Below the pieces are notes generated by a model that was not told where the DNA came from, did no database searches, and saw only the letters and a program-made list of their open reading frames with translations. From positions 1,019,001-1,083,000 of the forward strand of contig NZ_CP083455.1 in NCBI RefSeq assembly GCF_020229735.1: DNA of 64,000 bases, given 5' to 3'. Shown piece by piece: positions 21,005-31,690 of the stretch. The first letter of the stretch is position 1; the number at the start of each line of letters is the position of its first letter. The position numbers were made by a program, and so were the translations under genes. This stretch comes from Deinococcus taeanensis (GTDB lineage: Bacteria > Deinococcota > Deinococci > Deinococcales > Deinococcaceae).

Positions 21005-24000
21005 TCAGTTGTGACTGACTGTTTCCAGTTTCTGTAGGAAGGCGCGCCCACCCTCCAGAGACGCTTCGAAGCCGTCGGCTGTGCCAAACACCAGCGTTTC
21101 GGCGAGCGTCTCGCTCATCAGGTACTCCTGCCACGCCTCGGCGGCCTCGCGGGCGTCGCCACTCAGGTCCAGGTGCAGGGCAATGCGGTCCTGCACCTCG
21201 AAACCGGCTTTCTTGCGGGCATCCTGCACGCCGCGCACCAGGTCACGCGCCAGGCCTTCGAGTTCCAGTTCGCGCGTCAGGGTGGTGTCGAACGCCACGA
21301 GGTACCCGGCTTCCTCCTGGGCGGCGAACCCTTCGGGAGACCTGGCGTCCACGAGCACCTCGTCGGGTCCCAGTTCGAAGCGTTCGCCGGTCGGGGCGAC
21401 CACCTCAAAGTGCTTGCCGTCCCGGACGAAACGGGCGACCTCGCTGGGGTCCGCGGCCTGAAGGGCGGCGCGAACCTGCGGCACGGCCTTCCCGAACTTC
21501 TTCCCCAGGACCGGCAGGTTGGGGCGCAACTGGTAACTGACGAGTTCCGTGAACTGATCAATCAGTTCGACCGCCTTGACGTTCAGTTCCTCCTTGATCT
21601 GCTCCGCAAAGCGGCCCAGCGCCTGGGTCTGCTCGGCCGTTCGGGCGCGGACCATCACTTTCGGCAGGGGCTGGCGCTGGCGCAGACCAGTCTGCCCACG
21701 CACGGCGCGGCCGAGGCTCACGACGCGAAGCACGGCGTCCATCTCCCCGACGAGCACAGGGGCGGACAGGGTTTCGTCCACGGTCGGCCAGGGCGTCAGG
21801 TGGACGCTGTCCGGCGCGTCCGGCACCAGGGAACGCACGAGATTACCGTACAGCGTCTCGGCGAGAAACGGCGTGAACGGCGCCGTCAGCTGCGTGACGG
21901 TCACCAGGGCGTAGTGCAGGGTGGAGTACGCGTTGTGGTCCACCTGCCCGTCGCCGCTCCAGAAGCGGCGGCGGTTGCGCCGGACGTACCAGTTGCTCAG
22001 GTCCTCCACCACGAAGTCCTGCAGGGCGCGGCTCGCCCCGGTCGGATCGTAGGTTTCCAGGCGGTCGGTCACGGTGGTGATCAGGGCCTGCACCTTGGCC
22101 AGCAGCCAGCGGTCCACCTCGGGCCGCTCATGGGCGGGCGAGGCCGCCTGGAGGTCCGGGCGGTCCAGGTTGGCGTACAGCACGAAGAACGAGTAGGTGT
22201 TCCACAGGGTCAGGAAGTACGAACGGAACGCCTCACCCACCAGGTTCATGCCGAAGCGGCGGCTCAGTTCGGGCGGCGCGGAGACGTACATGTACCAGCG
22301 CGCGGCGTCGGCGCCGTACTGCTCGAAGACGTCCCAGGGGTTCACGATGTTCCCCTTGCTCTTGCTCATCTTCGCGCCCTTCTCGTCCAGGATGTGTCCG
22401 GAGCAGATGACGCTCTTGTACGCCACGGAGTCAAACACCATCGTGCCGATCTGGTGCAGCGAGTTGAACCAGCCGCGCGTCTGGTCGATGGCTTCCGCGA
22501 TGAAGTCCGCGGGGAAGCCGCCCTGCTCGACTTTCTCCTTGTTCTCAAACGGGTAGTGATGCTGCGCGAAGGGCATGGCGCCGCTGTCGTACCAGACGTC
22601 CATCACGTAGGGCACCCGCCGGAACGTCTTGCCGTCCTGTTCGAAGGTTATGTCGTCCACGTAGGGCCGGTGCGGATCGAAGTCCGGTCCGGTCAGTTCG
22701 GGGCGGCCGCTCAGCTCGGCCAGTTCCGCGTAACTGCCGATCACCCGGGCTTCGCCGTCCTCACTTTCCCACACGGGCAGCGGGGTGCCCCAGTAGCGGC
22801 TGCGGCTGAGGTTCCAGTCGATCAGGTTCTCGAGCCAGCCGCCGTACCGGCCGTTGCGGATGTGCGGGGGATGCCAGTCGATGGTCTGGTTCAGTTCGAT
22901 CAGGCGGTCTTTCAGGCGGGTGTTGTTCAGGTACCACGACTCGGTGGCGTAGTACATCAGCGGTGTGCCGCAGCGCCAGCAGTGCGGGTAGGCGTGCAGG
23001 AAGTTCTTTTCGCGCCACATCAGACCCCGGGCCCGCAGGTCGCGGACAATCTCGGTGTTCGCGTCGCGGAAGAACGCGCCCTTCCACGGTCCGAAGCGGT
23101 GCTTGCCCTCGCCGTCCACGCCCACGATCACAGGGAAGCCGTAGTTCCGGGCGAGGCGCATGTCGTCCTCACCGAACGCGGGCGCCGTGTGCACGATGCC
23201 GGTGCCGTCACTGTCGCTGACGTAGGTATCCAGGCCGCTCATCCACACGGGCTTACCTTCACCCTCGGCGTCGTACGCTTCGGTAAACAGCGGGTGGTAG
23301 GCCACGCGTTCCAGGTCCGTGCCGCGGAACGTTTTTACGATCTCGGCGTCCTCGCCCAGCACCTCAGCGCGCAGACTGGCCGCCAGGATCAGGACGTTCC
23401 CGTCCTGATCCCTGGCCGCCACGTACTCGAACTCCGGGTGAATGGCGACGCCCACGTTGTACGGCAGGGTCCAGGGCGTGGTGGTCCACACCAGGAACGC
23501 CGCGCCGTCCGGGAGGTCCAGACTCTGCGGGTCGGTCAGGCGGAAGGGCACGTACACGCTGGGATCCTGGATGTCCTTGTAGCCCTCGCTGACCTCCGCG
23601 TTGGAGAGCGTGGTGCCGTCCTTCGGGCAGTACGGCGCGACGCGGAAGCCCTTGTACAGCAGACCCTTCTCGCTGAGCTGCTTGACGCTCCACCAGATGC
23701 TCTCGATGTAGTTCTTGTGCAGCGTCATGTACGCGTCGTCCAGGTCCACCCAGTAGCCCATGCGCTCGGTGAAGCGGCGCCACTCGGCTTCGTATTCGAA
23801 CACGCTGGTGCGGCACTCGGCGTTGAAGCGGTCGATCCCGTACGCCTCGACCTCCCGCTTGCTGTTCAGACCAAGTTTCCTCTCCACGCCCAGTTCCACC
23901 GGCAGGCCGTGGGTGTCCCAGCCGGCCTTGCGCGGCACGAAGTAGCCCTGCATGGTGCGGAAACGCGGGAAGAGATCCTTGAAGGACCGGGCCTGCACGT

Positions 24001-24193
24001 GGTGCACGCCGGGCTGGCCGTTGGCGGTGGGTGGACCTTCGTAGAACGTGAACACCGGACCGTCCCGGGTCTGCTCCAGAGAACGTTCGAAGACGCGGCC
24101 TTCACGCCAGAAGGTCAGGATGTCCTGTTCCATGGCGGGAAAGTTCGGATTGGGCGGCACAGGCGAAAAGGGAAGGGTCTTCTCAGTGGTCAT
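21005..24193 (-). CDS. ileS: Isoleucyl-tRNA synthetase, eukaryote-like (IleS2) type
   Basis: Class I synthetase of 1062 residues. The HIGH region reads PTANGQPGVHHVQARSFKD near 55-73, i.e. HHVQ in place of HLGH, which is characteristic of the archaeal/eukaryote-like IleRS group. KMSKSKGN is near 610. The CP1 editing domain occupies about 190-400 (LVWTTTPWTLP, GTGIVHTAPAFGEDD). As known for the family, this type tends to resist mupirocin. GGAG lies 5-6 nt before the ATG. Expression is probably controlled by the T-box leader at 24300-24651, and an SD-led short ORF overlaps the start. Confidence 0.95.
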   Translation of the reverse strand: MTTEKTLPFSPVPPNPNFPAMEQDILTFWREGRVFERSLEQTRDGPVFTFYEGPPTANGQPGVHHVQARSFKDLFPRFRTMQGYFVPRKAGWDTHGLPVELGVERKLGLNSKREVEAYGIDRFNAECRTSVFEYEAEWRRFTERMGYWVDLDDAYMTLHKNYIESIWWSVKQLSEKGLLYKGFRVAPYCPKDGTTLSNAEVSEGYKDIQDPSVYVPFRLTDPQSLDLPDGAAFLVWTTTPWTLPYNVGVAIHPEFEYVAARDQDGNVLILAASLRAEVLGEDAEIVKTFRGTDLERVAYHPLFTEAYDAEGEGKPVWMSGLDTYVSDSDGTGIVHTAPAFGEDDMRLARNYGFPVIVGVDGEGKHRFGPWKGAFFRDANTEIVRDLRARGLMWREKNFLHAYPHCWRCGTPLMYYATESWYLNNTRLKDRLIELNQTIDWHPPHIRNGRYGGWLENLIDWNLSRSRYWGTPLPVWESEDGEARVIGSYAELAELSGRPELTGPDFDPHRPYVDDITFEQDGKTFRRVPYVMDVWYDSGAMPFAQHHYPFENKEKVEQGGFPADFIAEAIDQTRGWFNSLHQIGTMVFDSVAYKSVICSGHILDEKGAKMSKSKGNIVNPWDVFEQYGADAARWYMYVSAPPELSRRFGMNLVGEAFRSYFLTLWNTYSFFVLYANLDRPDLQAASPAHERPEVDRWLLAKVQALITTVTDRLETYDPTGASRALQDFVVEDLSNWYVRRNRRRFWSGDGQVDHNAYSTLHYALVTVTQLTAPFTPFLAETLYGNLVRSLVPDAPDSVHLTPWPTVDETLSAPVLVGEMDAVLRVVSLGRAVRGQTGLRQRQPLPKVMVRARTAEQTQALGRFAEQIKEELNVKAVELIDQFTELVSYQLRPNLPVLGKKFGKAVPQVRAALQAADPSEVARFVRDGKHFEVVAPTGERFELGPDEVLVDARSPEGFAAQEEAGYLVAFDTTLTRELELEGLARDLVRGVQDARKKAGFEVQDRIALHLDLSGDAREAAEAWQEYLMSETLAETLVFGTADGFEASLEGGRAFLQKLETVSHN

Positions 24194-24308
24194 GGGATCT
24201 CCAGGCTGGGTACGGGGGAGTGGTGAGGGCCGTCGCTGGGGCGGGGATCACCCGCGTCCGAATAGCTCGGCGGCAGCGGCAACGGGCAGGGGCGTGCAGT
24301 TGTGGCAT
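24183..24308 (-). CDS. Short ORF in the ileS leader overlapping the ileS start (41 codons)
   Basis: An ATG at 24308 preceded by the strong SD GGAGGT (4 nt spacing) opens a 41-codon frame (MPQLHAPARCRCRRA...). Its TGA (24185-24183) lies inside ileS, 11 nt past the first base of the ileS ATG and out of frame with it. The composition (Arg, Pro, Ala) does not look like a folded protein. It could be a coupling or regulatory ORF downstream of the T-box, or chance. Confidence 0.35.
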   Translation of the reverse strand: MPQLHAPARCRCRRAIRTRVIPAPATALTTPPYPAWRSHDH

Positions 24309-24651
24309 GGTCACCTCCGGAGCGGGCAGGAATGCAGACAGACGGGGCGGCAGGTCTCAGCGTGTGCTGGGACGCGCCGCCCCGGGGGGCTGATGCGTGG
24401 TACCACCCAACTTCGTGCGGCGCACGGCGCCTCACCTTGTTGCAGGGCCCTCTGCCGGGGGGCGTCCGGGCGGGTCTAGTGGGCCGCTGGCCCCTCGGGG
24501 GGCAGGCTGTTCTTCCGCCGGCGCGGGAGGTGATGGTTCGGCAGGTGCGGCGTCGCGTCAGGCTCTCACCGTCCCTGACTCGCTCATGCTGCCCTTGCAC
24601 CGCGTACTGTCCTCTCGGTCGCCGTGAGTTGTCTCACCCCGGTCTGGGGCG
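24300..24651 (-). promoter_or_regulatory. ileS: T-box riboswitch leader of ileS
   Basis: The minus strand carries the T-box core TTGGGTGGTACCACGC (24410-24395), whose TGGT can pair with the NCCA end of an uncharged tRNA with discriminator A. Upstream, AGTA (24608-24605) and GAACC-ATC-A (24540-24531) frame a specifier loop whose codon ATC (24534-24532) matches Ile. They flank the arm GGTGC/GCACC. After the T-box comes a stem GGGGCGGC/GCCGCCCC without a U-tract, then the GGAGGT SD. Whether control is by termination or by translation is therefore open. Confidence 0.8.
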
Positions 24652-24657
24652 CGCCTC

Positions 24658-24687
24658 ATGGTAGGACGGCAGGCTGCTCACGGTCAA
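24658..24687 (-). promoter_or_regulatory. ileS T-box promoter
   Basis: Minus-strand TTGACC (24687-24682), an 18-nt spacer, and TACCAT (24663-24658). Transcription would start near 24651, just upstream of the T-box stem I. Confidence 0.7.
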
Positions 24688-24820
24688 CGTGAGAGCTACA
24701 GTGCGTCACGCTGCGGAGTATGCTGGGTCCTGGCTTCCTGCGCTTCATCCCCGCTTCCAGTGCCCTTAGGCGTGCGAGATGCCGCCGCAGGTGATTACAA
24801 TTGTCATCAGGAGATCAGTT

Positions 24821-25480
24821 ATGGAATTCTTTATCGATACGGCCATCACGGAGGAGATCCGCGAAATCAACGCGTGGGGCGTCCTGGCGGGCGTGACCAC
24901 CAACCCCAGCCTGATCGTCGCCTCAGGCCGCGACTTCCGTGAGGTTGTGCAGGAGATCGCCGGCCTGGTCGGCGGCGCCATCAGCGCCGAAGTGACCGCG
25001 CTCGACGCTGAAGCGATGATCCGCGAAGGCCGCGAGGTGGCCGCGTGGAGCGACCACGTCGTCGTGAAACTGCCCCTCACGCCCGCAGGTCTGCAGGCCT
25101 GCCGGGCCCTGACGGACGACGGCATCCGCACGAACGTCACCCTGTGCTTCAGCGTGCCGCAGGCCCTGCTGGCCGCCCGCGCCGGCGCCACGTACATCAG
25201 CCCCTTCGCCGGGCGCGTGGATGACATCGGCTGGGACGGCATCGACCTGATCCGGCAGATCAAGGAGGCGTACGTGCTGGGCGGCATTGAGACCAAGGTG
25301 CTGGCCGCCAGCATCCGCCATCCCACGCACGTCGTGCAGGCCGCGCTGGCCGGCGCCGATGTCGCCACCATCCCCTACAAGGTGTTCAGGCAGATGGTCA
25401 CGCACCCCCTGACCACCGCCGGTCTGGACGGCTTCATGAAAGACTGGGCGAAACGAGCCGGAGGTGAGGTCCAGAAGTGA
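24821..25480 (+). CDS. tal: Transaldolase, MipB/TalC (fructose-6-phosphate aldolase-like) type
   Basis: TIM-barrel class I aldolase of 219 residues. It starts MEFFIDTA, with GVTTNPSLI near 24, the Schiff-base Lys in [13 protein letters not shown] near 84, and [15 protein letters not shown] near 125. This small type transfers dihydroxyacetone units in the pentose phosphate pathway, or cleaves fructose 6-phosphate. The ATG at 24821 has AGGAG 7 nt upstream. Its stop overlaps the GTG of rho as GTGA, so the two are translationally coupled. A TACAAT-like -10 lies about 20 nt before the start. Confidence 0.92.
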   Translation: MEFFIDTAITEEIREINAWGVLAGVTTNPSLIVASGRDFREVVQEIAGLVGGAISAEVTALDAEAMIREGREVAAWSDHVVVKLPLTPAGLQACRALTDDGIRTNVTLCFSVPQALLAARAGATYISPFAGRVDDIGWDGIDLIRQIKEAYVLGGIETKVLAASIRHPTHVVQAALAGADVATIPYKVFRQMVTHPLTTAGLDGFMKDWAKRAGGEVQK

Positions 25481-26754
25481 CCGATTCCACCCGGCCGAGC
25501 CTGCCCTTTCACGAACTTCAACAGAAGATCCTCCCCGAACTGCACCTGATTGCCGCCGGGTACGGCATCGAAAACTACCGCAAACTGAAAAAAGACGCCC
25601 TGGCGCTGTCCATCATGGAGCACCAGGCGGACGCCGAGGGGCAGCTGCTTGCCCGCGGTTTCCTGGAGATCAGCGCCGACGGCTACGGGTTCCTCCAGGC
25701 CGACCTGCTGGACCCCAACAGCCGCACCGTGCTTGTCAGTGCCGGCGTGATCAAGCAGTTCTACCTGCGCACCGGAGACGAGATCATCGGCCGGGCCCGC
25801 AAGCCCCGCGAGAACGAACGCTTCGGCGCGCTGGTGCAGGTGGAGGCCGTCAACGGTCTGGACCCTGACACGGCCCGCCGCCGCCCGCGGTTCGATGACC
25901 TGACGCCCACCTTCCCGGAAGCGCAGCTGGTCATGGAAGATCCCAGCATGGACGACGGCCTGAGCCTGCGTGTGGTGGACCTGCTTGTGCCGATCGGGCG
26001 CGGGCAGCGCGCCCTGATCGTCGCGCCGCCCAAAGCGGGGAAAACCACCCTGCTGAAGAAAATCGCCAACTCCATCGTCAAGAACTACCCGGACGTGACC
26101 GTCATGGTGCTGCTCGTCGATGAACGCCCCGAGGAGGTCACGGACTTCCGGGAGAGCGTCCAGGGCGCCCAGGTGATCGCCAGTACCTTCGACGAACCGC
26201 CCCAGCACCACGTGCGCGTGGCGGAGTTCGTGCACGAACGCGCCCGGCGCATCGTGGAGGAGGGCGGGCACGTGGTGATTCTGCTGGACTCCATTACCCG
26301 GCTGGCCCGCGCGAACAACCTCGTCACGCCGCCCACCGGCCGCACCCTCTCGGGTGGTCTGGACAGCAATGCCCTGCACTGGCCCAAACGCTTCCTGGGC
26401 GCCGCCCGCAACATCCGCGAGGGAGGCAGCCTCACCATCCTCGCCACTGCGCTGGTGGAAACGGGCAGCCGCATGGACGACGTCATCTTCGAGGAATTCA
26501 AAGGCACCGGCAACGCGGAACTCGTGCTCTCACGCCGCCTGGAGGAACGCCGCATCTTCCCGGCGCTGGACATCCTGAAGTCCGGGACGCGCCGTGAGGA
26601 ACTACTGCTGCAACCCGAAGTTCTGAAGAAGATGTGGCTGCTGCGTAAGGTCATCAGTGACATGGACCCCGCGGACGCCATGGAGATGCTGCTGTCCCGT
26701 ATGGGAAAAACCCGCAACAACGTCGAGTTCCTGCAGGCCCTGGCCGGCGGCTGA
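25477..26754 (+). CDS. rho: Transcription termination factor Rho
   Basis: RecA-type hexameric RNA helicase of 425 residues. The N-terminal helical and cold-shock-like RNA-binding domain spans about 1-130. Walker [13 protein letters not shown] is near 185, Walker [15 protein letters not shown] near 265, and the Q/R-loop [25 protein letters not shown] near 345. It lacks the long insertions of some actinobacterial Rho proteins. The start is GTG, overlapping the tal stop by GTGA; tal-rho adjacency is, from memory, also the arrangement in D. radiodurans. Confidence 0.95.
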   Translation: MTDSTRPSLPFHELQQKILPELHLIAAGYGIENYRKLKKDALALSIMEHQADAEGQLLARGFLEISADGYGFLQADLLDPNSRTVLVSAGVIKQFYLRTGDEIIGRARKPRENERFGALVQVEAVNGLDPDTARRRPRFDDLTPTFPEAQLVMEDPSMDDGLSLRVVDLLVPIGRGQRALIVAPPKAGKTTLLKKIANSIVKNYPDVTVMVLLVDERPEEVTDFRESVQGAQVIASTFDEPPQHHVRVAEFVHERARRIVEEGGHVVILLDSITRLARANNLVTPPTGRTLSGGLDSNALHWPKRFLGAARNIREGGSLTILATALVETGSRMDDVIFEEFKGTGNAELVLSRRLEERRIFPALDILKSGTRREELLLQPEVLKKMWLLRKVISDMDPADAMEMLLSRMGKTRNNVEFLQALAGG

Positions 26755-26792
26755 CGTTTCATTGCCCTCACCCCTGATTCCGGAGTCCTGTC

Positions 26793-28166
26793 TTGTTCTC
26801 AACCCTGTTCCGCCGCGCCACGCGGCTCGCGGCGCTGTCCGGTCTGCTGTGGGCCTGCGGCGCTCACGCCCAGCAGGCCACGCCGCTGGATCACTTGATT
26901 ACCCCGCTGCAACTTCACCTGGAGCAGGCGCCCGACCTGGTGCTGAGCCGGGACCGCGGTGAACGGACCCTGCAGGTCGTCACGGACCGCGCCACGCCGG
27001 TCGCGGCGGTCGCACACCGCTACGGCCTGACCGGCCACGCGGTGACGGTAGTGCAGGAACACCCGCGCACGCAGGTGCTGCAACTGGCCCTGCCGGCGCG
27101 TCTCGCGGAGCGCCAGCCGGTCAGGCCGCGCTCCGTGGCGCTGTACCGCGTGCGGAGCGGGGACACCATGGCGCGCGTCGCTGCCCGCTTCGGGGTGTCG
27201 CTCGTGGACCTGCTGGGCATGAATCTGGACCGCACCAGCCTGGACCACCTGAAACAGGGCAGCACCCTGAACGTTCCCACCGGGCCGACAGGTCTGCTGG
27301 TGCGTATCAAACCCGGGCAGAACGCGCTGTCCCTGATTGCCGGGTACGGCGCGGACCTGCTTGCCACCGCGCAGGCGAATGACGTGCTGCCCACCGAACT
27401 GAAGGTCGGGGATCAGCTGCTGCTGCCCGGCATTCGCGCCGAGGGCTTTGCCGGGCAGCTGGCCGAGAAACGCGACGCGGAGCGCCGCGCGGCGCTGGCC
27501 GCGCAGCGGCAGCAGCAGTACGAGAAGTTTCTGACGTGGAAGCAGCAGCGTCAGCGTGCCCGGCTGGAAGCGAAGTTCGCGGCGCAGGCCCGGTACGAGG
27601 CGTACCTCGCCTGGAAGAGCAGCCCCGAGCGGCAGGCCAAGATCGCCGCCTACGAGCGCCAGGCCCAGTTCGAGGCGGCCCAGGCCGCGGCGCGGACCCG
27701 CGCCCGCCTGACGGCCCGGCAGAACGCGCAGCGCAGCACCGTGTCCGCTGCGAGCACCCATGCCGGCCCCCACGCGGCAACGGGCAGCGGCGGGCTGGTG
27801 TGGCCCATGCGGTCATTCCGGATCACCAGCCGCTATGCGGAACGGGATATTGAATTTCACCGGCAGGTGTTTCACGGGGGCGTGGACTTTGCGGCGCCGT
27901 ACGGCACGCCCATCTACGCTGCGGCGGCGGGGACAGTCACGCAGAGCGGGTACGGTGCGTACGGTCTGAACGTCTTCACGTCCGGCGGGAACAGCACGCT
28001 GGTGTACGGGCACATGAGCCGCACGGCCGTTGCTGCGGGGCAGCAGGTGCAGCAGGGGCAGCTGCTGGGGTACGTGGGCTGCACCGGCATCTGCACCGGC
28101 CCACACCTTCACTTTGAGGTTCGGCTGGGCGGGCAGACTGTGGACCCGCTGACGCTGCTGCCATGA
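26793..28166 (+). CDS. Secreted LysM / M23 (LytM) peptidoglycan endopeptidase
   Basis: Protein of 457 residues with a signal peptide (LAALSGLLWACGAHAQQ). Two LysM-like modules follow (YRVRSGDTMARVAARFGVSLVDLLGMN near 115, VRIKPGQNALSLIAGYG near 170). Next comes a Gln/Arg/Ala-rich coiled coil (about 225-310) and a C-terminal M23 domain with HGGVDFAAPYGTPIYA near 352 and GPHLHFEV near 435. It would cleave peptidoglycan stem peptides in the envelope. The start is a TTG with GGAG 7 nt upstream; no ATG fits the signal peptide better. Its stop overlaps the next gene as ATGA. Confidence 0.88.
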   Translation: MFSTLFRRATRLAALSGLLWACGAHAQQATPLDHLITPLQLHLEQAPDLVLSRDRGERTLQVVTDRATPVAAVAHRYGLTGHAVTVVQEHPRTQVLQLALPARLAERQPVRPRSVALYRVRSGDTMARVAARFGVSLVDLLGMNLDRTSLDHLKQGSTLNVPTGPTGLLVRIKPGQNALSLIAGYGADLLATAQANDVLPTELKVGDQLLLPGIRAEGFAGQLAEKRDAERRAALAAQRQQQYEKFLTWKQQRQRARLEAKFAAQARYEAYLAWKSSPERQAKIAAYERQAQFEAAQAAARTRARLTARQNAQRSTVSAASTHAGPHAATGSGGLVWPMRSFRITSRYAERDIEFHRQVFHGGVDFAAPYGTPIYAAAAGTVTQSGYGAYGLNVFTSGGNSTLVYGHMSRTAVAAGQQVQQGQLLGYVGCTGICTGPHLHFEVRLGGQTVDPLTLLP

Positions 28167-28555
28167 CCGGCCAGCGTGCCGGTGTGCGCCTTCTGGTGGT
28201 GGACGATGAGGAGCAGATCCTGGAACTGCTGGACCTCACGCTCAGCCTTCAGGGGTATGAGGTGTACCCGGCGGCCAGCGGTCCTGCGGCGCTGGAACGG
28301 CTGGAGCGTCAGGCGGTCGACGTGATCGTGATGGACGTGTTGATGGCCCCATGGGACGGGTTCGAGACGGTGCGCCGCCTGGCAGAGCGGCACGGCGCGG
28401 CCCTCCCGCCTGTGGTCTTTCTGTCCGGCCTGGCGCGCCCGGCCGTGATGCCGGAACTGGGCTCGGGGGTGGTGGAGGCGTATCTGGTCAAGCCCTTCCG
28501 CCCAGCCCAACTGGTGGAGAAGATCGAGGAGGTCCGCCGCCGGACGCAGCGCTGA
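28163..28555 (+). CDS. Single-domain response regulator (CheY-like)
   Basis: Receiver domain of 130 residues without an output domain. The acidic pocket is DDEE near 12, the phosphoacceptor Asp in [13 protein letters not shown] near 54, Ser in VFLSGLA near 86, and Lys in [11 protein letters not shown] near 108. It overlaps the M23 peptidase stop as ATGA, so it belongs to the tal-rho-peptidase-RR string. No histidine kinase is adjacent. A long inverted repeat follows its stop. Confidence 0.85.
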   Translation: MTGQRAGVRLLVVDDEEQILELLDLTLSLQGYEVYPAASGPAALERLERQAVDVIVMDVLMAPWDGFETVRRLAERHGAALPPVVFLSGLARPAVMPELGSGVVEAYLVKPFRPAQLVEKIEEVRRRTQR

Positions 28556-28568
28556 CCACTACGGTTCA

Positions 28569-28617
28569 AACTGACCCCGCCGGGTACACAGGAGTGACCC
28601 TACCGGCGGGGTCAGTT
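28569..28617. repeat. 15-bp perfect inverted repeat upstream of pdxS
   Basis: AACTGACCCCGCCGG (28569-28583) and its exact complement CCGGCGGGGTCAGTT (28603-28617) are separated by 19 nt. The right arm covers the expected -35 position of the pdxS promoter, whose -10 is TACCCT at 28624-28629. It can be read as a terminator for the upstream response regulator, though it lacks a T-tract, or as an operator for pdxST. Confidence 0.65.
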
Positions 28618-28635
28618 CTGGCCTACCCTGACGGC

Positions 28636-29526
<891 letters not shown>

Positions 29527-29531
29527 GGCAC

Positions 29532-30125
29532 ATGGGACCGCGCATCGGGGTGCTGGCGCTGCAGGGGGCCTTCCGGGAACACCGCCGGCACCTGGAAAGC
29601 CTGGGAGCGCAGGTTGCAGAAGTGCGCCTCCCGGCTGACCTGGAAGGCCTGCACGGCCTGGTGCTGCCTGGCGGGGAAAGCACCACCATGGCGCGCCTGA
29701 TGACCGAGTACGACCTGTGGGCGCCCATCCGGGCCCTGCATGACCGCGGCGGTCAGCTGTGGGGCACCTGCGCCGGCGCCATCCTTCTGTCACGCGAGGT
29801 TCAGGGCGCGCCGCCGCAGTTCGGGCGGCAGGACAGCCTGGGCCTGCTCGACGTCACCGTTCAGCGCAATGCCTTCGGCCGCCAGATCGACTCGTTCACC
29901 ACAGAACTCCCGGTCACCGGGCTCGACGCTCCGCTGCCCGCTGTGTTCATCCGTGCCCCTGCGTTTGTTCGCGTGGGTGTGGGCGTGGAGGTCCTGTCCG
30001 AGTTCGAGGGGCGCGCCGTGACCGTCCGGCACAACCGCGTCCTCGCCACGGCCTTTCACCCGGAACTCACGGATGACAACCGCCTGCACGAACTGTTCGT
30101 GCAGCAGTGCCTCGTGCCCACCTGA
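29532..30125 (+). CDS. pdxT: Pyridoxal 5'-phosphate synthase glutaminase subunit PdxT
   Basis: Class I glutaminase of 197 residues that supplies ammonia to PdxS. Visible are LALQGAFREH near the start, LVLPGGESTTMARLM near 44, the nucleophile Cys in LWGTCAGAILLS near 79, and the His/Glu pair in TAFHPELTDD near 175. It is co-transcribed with pdxS (5 nt gap) and ends before a strong terminator at 30140-30173. Confidence 0.96.
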   Translation: MGPRIGVLALQGAFREHRRHLESLGAQVAEVRLPADLEGLHGLVLPGGESTTMARLMTEYDLWAPIRALHDRGGQLWGTCAGAILLSREVQGAPPQFGRQDSLGLLDVTVQRNAFGRQIDSFTTELPVTGLDAPLPAVFIRAPAFVRVGVGVEVLSEFEGRAVTVRHNRVLATAFHPELTDDNRLHELFVQQCLVPT

Positions 30126-30139
30126 AGCGGCGCTGTTCA

Positions 30140-30173
30140 GGGCGTCCTGTTCCCTGTGAACAGGACGCCCTTT
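30140..30173 (+). terminator. pdxST terminator
   Basis: A perfect 13-bp stem GGGCGTCCTGTTC/GAACAGGACGCCC (30140-30152, 30158-30170) with a 5-nt loop, followed by TTT. Confidence 0.85.
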
Positions 30174-30230
30174 GTTGTGGCTGGGCGCGGGCGGGTAAAG
30201 GCCAGCCCCGCCCAAGCTCCTTCCGTTGGT

Positions 30231-31613
30231 TCAGTCGTTGGCTTGCCGGGCGGCGCTGCGCAGCGGGCCGGGCCGCAGCAGCAGGCTCAATCCGAATGCC
30301 ACGGCCACCAGACCCAGGGCCAGGATGTACGCCCGCCGCAGGCCCTCAGCCAGTTCAAAGCCGCCCGTCTCTATGGCCCCTGAACCGATCAGCAGGGCCA
30401 TCAGGGCCACACCCAGGGCGCCGCCCATCTGCCGGGCGAACAGCACGCCGCTGGTCACGGCGCCCAGTTCCGGGCGGGGGGTAACGTCCTGCGCAGCGAG
30501 CAGCAGGCTCAGCATGGAAAAGCCCATGCCGGTGCCCACCGCGAAGCCCAGCGCACTCGTCACCCAGAGCGGCGCGTGCACGGCGAAGGTCAGGGCGGCG
30601 AACATCATGGCGAGCACCGCGAACCCCACCTGCGCAATGCGGGCCAGCGGCACAGTCTTCACGAGGCGCGCAGTGAGGATGGCGGTCAGCGTCCAGCCGA
30701 CCAGCATGGGGGTCAGGATGGCGCCGCCCGCTGTGGCGCCCCGCCCGGTGACGCCCTGGGCGTACAGGGGCAGGTAGGCGATCACGCCGAAGTACGCCGC
30801 GCCGCCCAGCAGGTTCCCGGCAAACGCCACGCGGGGCAGCCGTTCGCGCAGGGCGCGCATGGGCAGCAGCGGTTCAGGATGGCGGCGTTCCAGCACGACC
30901 GCGCCTGCCAGGGTTAGGGCGCCCAGACCCACCAGCAGCCACTGCTTTTGCTCCAGGCCCCACACGACCAGCCCGCTGCCGAGCGTGAACAGGGTCGCGC
31001 CCGCCCAGTCCAGGCGGGCGGGGCGGGGCTGCCCGGTTTCCGGAAGGAACCGCAGGGCCAGGAGCAGAGCAGCCACGCCGAAGGGAAGACTGGCGTAAAA
31101 GGTCCAGCGCCACGAGAGCGTTTCGGTGAGCCAGCCGCCCAGCAACGGCCCCACGAGTCCGGAGACGCCCCACACGCCGGAAATCATGGACTGCACGCGG
31201 CTGCGTTCGGTCAGGGCGTACAGTTCGCCGACCATGGTGAGGGTCAGCGGCAGCAGGGCACCGGCGCCGACGCCCTGCAGGGCGCGCGCCGCGATCAGGA
31301 CAGGCATGGAGTGGCTCTGGCCGCACAGGGCCGAGCCCAGCAGGAAGATCACGATGCCGGTCAGGTACAGGGTGCGCCGCCCCAGGATGTCGCTCGCGCG
31401 GCCCCACAGGGGGCTGAAGACTGTGCTGGTCAGCAGGTACACCGCGAAGGGCAGGGCGTAGAGGTGTTCGCCGCCCAGGTCGTGGATGACGCTGGGCATG
31501 GCCGTGGCAACGACACTGGCTTCCAGCGCTGCGAGAAACACGCCCACCACCAGCCCGAGGGTCGCCAGCTGGCGGGCGTGGGGGGAGAGCTGCGGGAAGG
31601 CGGGGGGGGTCAC
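30231..31613 (-). CDS. MFS transporter, DHA2 (multidrug efflux) family
   Basis: Permease of 460 residues with about fourteen hydrophobic helices. Motif A-like [18 protein letters not shown] is near 68, the family motif C region [10 protein letters not shown] near 155, and the N-terminal DHA2 signature [23 protein letters not shown] near 20. This points to proton-driven drug or solvent export. The start is GTG with the -10 box TACCCT (31621-31626) 7 nt upstream. The adjacent divergent aldo/keto reductase shares the 77-bp promoter region. No TetR or MarR regulator is next to it. Confidence 0.88.
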   Translation of the reverse strand: MTPPAFPQLSPHARQLATLGLVVGVFLAALEASVVATAMPSVIHDLGGEHLYALPFAVYLLTSTVFSPLWGRASDILGRRTLYLTGIVIFLLGSALCGQSHSMPVLIAARALQGVGAGALLPLTLTMVGELYALTERSRVQSMISGVWGVSGLVGPLLGGWLTETLSWRWTFYASLPFGVAALLLALRFLPETGQPRPARLDWAGATLFTLGSGLVVWGLEQKQWLLVGLGALTLAGAVVLERRHPEPLLPMRALRERLPRVAFAGNLLGGAAYFGVIAYLPLYAQGVTGRGATAGGAILTPMLVGWTLTAILTARLVKTVPLARIAQVGFAVLAMMFAALTFAVHAPLWVTSALGFAVGTGMGFSMLSLLLAAQDVTPRPELGAVTSGVLFARQMGGALGVALMALLIGSGAIETGGFELAEGLRRAYILALGLVAVAFGLSLLLRPGPLRSAARQAND

Positions 31614-31690
31614 GTGGCCCAGGGTACTCCCAGGGGTGCATAAAGAATGAGGGACTGGATTCAGCGGGTCTGAATCGTTACAGTCAGGAC

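Noticed and set aside
21173..24226. Very long antisense open frame over ileS (over 1000 codons), and similar ones over argS, yyaL, secDF and the kinase
   Set aside because: High-GC shadow frames rich in Arg, Gly and His, with no homology, opposite clearly real genes.
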